Origin: Acidobacteriaceae bacterium
Lineage (GTDB): Bacteria > Acidobacteriota > Terriglobia > Terriglobales > Acidobacteriaceae
NCBI GenBank assembly: GCA_030049955.1
Contig: JASIJX010000470.1
Coordinates: forward strand, 1 to 10,200
Reading direction: 5' to 3'
Length of the DNA stretch: 10,200 nt
Position numbers and translations under genes: made by a program. Shown piece by piece: positions 7,546 to 10,200 of the stretch. Positions within the stretch are counted from its first letter, which is position 1. Each line of letters opens with the position of its first letter. Under the pieces are notes generated by a model, which worked only from the letters and a program-made list of their open reading frames with translations, searched no databases and was not told where the DNA came from.

Positions 7546-8765
7546 TGGAACCGGCAAATCTGCGCGAGCGGGATTTTGCGCACTATCCGCCGCAGGCGAG
7601 AAGCGTTGCCGATGCGCATCTGGCCGTGCTCCGGCGGATACCGGTGTCGCTGCTTCCGCTGATTCTGCGCCAGCTCATCAAGTACGACTGGCTTTTTCCG
7701 CCCGAACAGCGCGAACTGACTGGCCAGCTCAAGGCGCTCGAATCGCTGACGCCTGGTGAGTTCGACGCGCTGATGGCTCCTTTTGCCGCGATACGACTGC
7801 CCGAGTCGCTGAGCGGAAGCGACTGGCTGAACCGGCCGGACGAATTTTCCGATCAGCTCAGCGCGTTTCTTTGGTCTGCACATCAGATCGATGGCTATCA
7901 CGCGGCTGGACGCGCCTTTCAGAGCAAGATGGAGGCGCTTGCCGCTCCGCAGCAGCTTATGACGGCGCGTTACGTGATGGTCGCCATCGGAGCGGGCGTG
8001 AATAAAACGGACCAGAGCCTGTTTCGCCGCCTGGCGCCGCACGGGACCGTGTTCACAAACGTCGATAGTGCAGATGGCGTGGGCGTGCTGCTGCAGGCAG
8101 TGAAGGAACGTGCCGGACGCTATCCCGCAAGCTTCGCGCACTGGTACATCGATGGCGGCAAGCCGCACCCGGCTGCAGCAGCCGATGATGGCGTGAGTGT
8201 GATGTCCTACTGGGGTCTTGCGCCTGCAATCCACCGGGAGCTGGGACTGCTAAGCAGTTACATGGAGCAGCCGCCGCAGACGACCTCGACGCAGGTTGAG
8301 GCAACAACCGCGTACATGTCGGAGATCGAAACAAAACAGCTTGGCATGACGAGCGGCTCGGCGCTCGAACACTTCGCGCGAGACGTGCTGACGGAGGGAT
8401 CGGGCACGCAGGTGTACAGCACAACGTTTGTGCAGTGGTCGGCGCGCGAGTGCCTGCGCCGCGCGCAGCCGCTTACCCTGTTTGCCCGCTTTCAGCCGCG
8501 GCAGCAGGCCGCTGCAATGAATCAACTGCTTGCGCGCGACCCGTTTGCGCAGCAGGTTGATGTTGAAGGCTCGCTGCTTGATGCGGATATGGGAGCGTAC
8601 CTTACTTGGGTCAATGAGACGAGGCTGCCCGGAGCCGATGCCTCGCGATTCCTGGCGTGGTTTGAGGATCACGATCTGGCTGTGGCAATCGGGCCTTCGA
8701 TGGCGCGCGGCGCCAGCTCGGCAGGCCCAGCAACTCTTGACAAGATTCTCGACTGGATGGCATAG
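7545..8765 (+). CDS. Conserved-looking hypothetical protein, translationally coupled to the upstream gene
   Basis: I do not recognise this 406-aa protein. It starts at an ATG overlapping the previous stop (TGATG), with ribosome site GCGGAGG at 7531-7537 spaced 7 nt. There is no signal peptide or membrane segment, so it is probably cytoplasmic. The N-terminal ~85 residues look helical (LPLILRQLIKYDWLFPPEQR at 38-57). A middle region at 143-205 alternates strands and helices (YVMVAIGAGVN, TVFTNVDSADGVGVLLQAV, FAHWYIDGGKP). A later block, FVQWSARECLRRAQPLTLFARF (295-316), contains the protein's only cysteine (C303). The C-terminal part (about 360-406) includes WFEDHDLAVAIGP and a final helix. 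No known catalytic motif is evident. Coupling to the exported phosphatase-like gene suggests joint function or fixed stoichiometry (inference). Its GC content and reading-frame quality match its neighbours, supporting a real gene. Confidence 0.8.
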   Translation: MEPANLRERDFAHYPPQARSVADAHLAVLRRIPVSLLPLILRQLIKYDWLFPPEQRELTGQLKALESLTPGEFDALMAPFAAIRLPESLSGSDWLNRPDEFSDQLSAFLWSAHQIDGYHAAGRAFQSKMEALAAPQQLMTARYVMVAIGAGVNKTDQSLFRRLAPHGTVFTNVDSADGVGVLLQAVKERAGRYPASFAHWYIDGGKPHPAAAADDGVSVMSYWGLAPAIHRELGLLSSYMEQPPQTTSTQVEATTAYMSEIETKQLGMTSGSALEHFARDVLTEGSGTQVYSTTFVQWSARECLRRAQPLTLFARFQPRQQAAAMNQLLARDPFAQQVDVEGSLLDADMGAYLTWVNETRLPGADASRFLAWFEDHDLAVAIGPSMARGASSAGPATLDKILDWMA

Positions 8766-8769
8766 GGCT

Positions 8770-8806
8770 GCGAGAACTCGCTCGCGGCCGCTCGCAGGCG
8801 GCTCGC
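8770..8806. repeat. GC-rich cluster of GCTCGC repeats upstream of the beta-galactosidase
   Basis: GCTCGC occurs at 8780-8785, 8790-8795 and 8801-8806, about one helical turn apart. A dyad, GCGAG-AA-CTCGC, lies at 8770-8781 and a GCGGCCGC palindrome at 8784-8791. The cluster sits right after the stop of the unknown gene and 52 bp before the GTG of the next one. It could be an RNA hairpin or a site read by a DNA-binding protein. No T run follows, so it is not a classical terminator. Confidence 0.35.
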
Positions 8807-8857
8807 GCCAAATTTGCGAACTACAATGGCATTGAGCACACAGTCAAAAGGGATACA

Positions 8858-10200
8858 GTGGATCGCAGAGAATTTAATCAGCTTGCTGGACTTGCAGGAC
8901 TAAGCATCTTTACGGGGCAATCGAAATTATTCGCCGCGCAGAGCGGCGAACAGGACGGCGATCGGGGCAGCGATCAGGACAGCGATCAAGGCGCACATGC
9001 GCGGCAGAAGCGCGGGGCCCCGAATCGCTACCTGGTTGGCGCCGCGTATTACCCCGAGTGGTGGCCGGAGCCGGAGTGGGAAGTTGATTTCCGCCAGATG
9101 CATGAGCTCGGCATCAATGCCGTGCGGATGGGTGAATTTGCGTGGGCCAAATTTGAGCCTTCACAGGGCCGGTTTGATTTCGGCTGGATGGACCGCGCGA
9201 TTGAAATTGCGCAGCGCTATAACGTCGGCGTGATTCTCGGCACTGCGACTGCTTCGGTTCCACCGTGGCTTTACCAGGCTTACCCAGACGTGCTGAGCGC
9301 CAATCGCCAGGGACCGTATACCTACGGCGGGCGCAAGAGCTACAACACGAACAGTGCGAATTATCTTGAAGCGTGTTCGCGGATTGTGACGGCGCTGGCC
9401 GGACACTACGGGAACAATTCAGGCGTGATCGGATGGCAGCTCGATAATGAGCCGGGCTATCCGTTTGCGGAGTACGATCCGGATTCGCAGAAGGCGTTTC
9501 AGCAGTGGCTCAAGAAGCGCTACGGCACGATCGATGAGCTGAACCAGGTGTGGAACGGCGCTTTCTGGAGCAACGAGTACAACGACTGGTCGCAGATCGA
9601 TATTCCGTCGAACTCTGCTGAAGGCGGATGGCAGCCGGCGATCAGTCTCGATTACCGGCGGTTTTTCTCCGATTCGTTCCTCAACTATCTGCGACGGCAG
9701 GCCGATATTGTGCACGCGCACAGCGAGAACCAGTTCGTGTTTACCAACTGGCCTGCGCCGACGTGGTCGGTGGATGTGTACGCTGCTGCGGCGGAGTTCC
9801 TGGATGCGACGGCGTGGGACAATTACGTGAGCGCGCCGGGGCTGAGCCGGTTCGAGCGGCAGTACATTGGCGGCTTTCTCAGTGACTTTTGCCGCTGCGC
9901 GGGGCCGAACCAACGATTTCTTTGCGCCGAGCAGAATGCTTACGTGCCGCCGAATGCCGATCCGGAAGGACTGCGGCTGCAGGCCTACTGCGATCTGGCG
10001 CACGGCGCACTGGGGCAGCTCTATTTCGAGTGGCGCAGACCGCTGGCCGGCAATGAGGAGCATCGGCCGTCGTTCATCAAGGGATTCGACGGAAAGATCA
10101 ATCCCGACAAGGACAAGCTTGCGCAGATCTGCACGGAGATGGCGCGGCTGGGCCCGAGGCTCGCGAACGCGACAACGAATGCCGACATTGCGCTGATCTA
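8858..10200 (+). CDS. Glycoside hydrolase family 42 beta-galactosidase, Tat-type exported (3'-truncated)
   Basis: Hydrolyses terminal beta-galactosyl residues by a retaining mechanism. The visible 447 codons cover the N-terminal TIM barrel; GH42 enzymes usually reach about 650-700 aa, so the C-terminal domains lie beyond the window. GTG 8858 is chosen because AAAGGGA (8847-8853) lies 4 nt upstream and the product begins with a twin-arginine signal (MDRREFNQLAGLAGL, with a likely cleavage near FAAQ). A short Asp/Gly/Ser/Gln linker (about 31-52) precedes the catalytic domain, which opens with GAAYYPEWW (61-69), a GH42 signature. MGEFAWAKFEP follows. The acid/base is E198 in QLDNEPGY (194-201, family motif NE). 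The nucleophile is E358 in CAEQN (356-360), a spacing typical of the family. An exported GH42 fits a periplasmic step between the receptor and the MFS porter. Galactosidase activity is family knowledge; the exact linkage and aglycone are unknown. Confidence 0.93.
   Translation, partial: MDRREFNQLAGLAGLSIFTGQSKLFAAQSGEQDGDRGSDQDSDQGAHARQKRGAPNRYLVGAAYYPEWWPEPEWEVDFRQMHELGINAVRMGEFAWAKFEPSQGRFDFGWMDRAIEIAQRYNVGVILGTATASVPPWLYQAYPDVLSANRQGPYTYGGRKSYNTNSANYLEACSRIVTALAGHYGNNSGVIGWQLDNEPGYPFAEYDPDSQKAFQQWLKKRYGTIDELNQVWNGAFWSNEYNDWSQIDIPSNSAEGGWQPAISLDYRRFFSDSFLNYLRRQADIVHAHSENQFVFTNWPAPTWSVDVYAAAAEFLDATAWDNYVSAPGLSRFERQYIGGFLSDFCRCAGPNQRFLCAEQNAYVPPNADPEGLRLQAYCDLAHGALGQLYFEWRRPLAGNEEHRPSFIKGFDGKINPDKDKLAQICTEMARLGPRLANATTNADIALI
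8953..8988 (+). repeat. Three imperfect 12-bp tandem repeats encoding an acidic linker
   Basis: The units GGACGGCGATCG, GGGCAGCGATCA and GGACAGCGATCA lie head to tail and encode DGDR-GSDQ-DSDQ (residues 33-44 of the GH42 protein). The repeat sits between the Tat signal and the catalytic domain and preserves the frame, so gain or loss of units would only change linker length. Such tracts are prone to slippage, and copy number may differ between strains (inference). Confidence 0.7.

Noticed and set aside
1..10200. CRISPR arrays, insertion sequences, tRNA or rRNA genes
   Set aside because: I saw no regularly spaced repeats, transposase motifs, terminal inverted repeats or RNA gene signatures.

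Overview
The window is a single-strand (+) run of genes for carbohydrate uptake and degradation, cut at both ends. It most resembles a chromosomal region of an Acidobacteriota (Terriglobia-type) bacterium. The basis is the very long Oar-like TonB-dependent receptor with an N-terminal carboxypeptidase-regulatory-like domain, the C-terminal signature DAFNLFNHP ending in KYVF, the twin-arginine exported enzymes, and the fairly GC-rich coding sequence. The taxonomic call is inference; there is no rRNA or other marker gene here.

Layout. (1) 1-741 is the C-terminal half of a sugar-porter family MFS transporter. (2) About 809-1834 encodes a LacI/GalR-type regulator. (3) 1835-2092 is the main regulatory space: a textbook sigma70-like promoter (TTGACA, 17 bp, TACTAT) with several palindromes. 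Two 12-bp dyads with a central CG, the hallmark of LacI-family operators, lie on either side of the promoter with centres 63 bp apart. (4) 2093-5950 encodes a 1285-aa TonB-dependent outer-membrane receptor. (5) 5951-6348 is non-coding apart from 6105-6257, a 3'-terminal remnant of a second receptor gene of the same family. (6) 6349-7545 encodes a Tat-exported protein of the alkaline phosphatase/DUF1501-like fold. (7) 7545-8765 encodes a 406-aa protein I do not recognise, joined to the previous gene by a TGATG overlap. (8) 8858-10200 (runs off the end) encodes a Tat-type exported GH42 beta-galactosidase with both catalytic glutamates visible.

Working model (inference). The receptor brings a galactose-containing oligosaccharide across the outer membrane. 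The exported GH42 enzyme removes galactosyl residues in the periplasm, the MFS porter takes the released sugar into the cytoplasm, and the LacI-type protein senses a sugar and controls the receptor promoter. The phosphatase-like/unknown pair between the receptor and the beta-galactosidase is the least explained part of the locus and the best candidate for an undescribed function.
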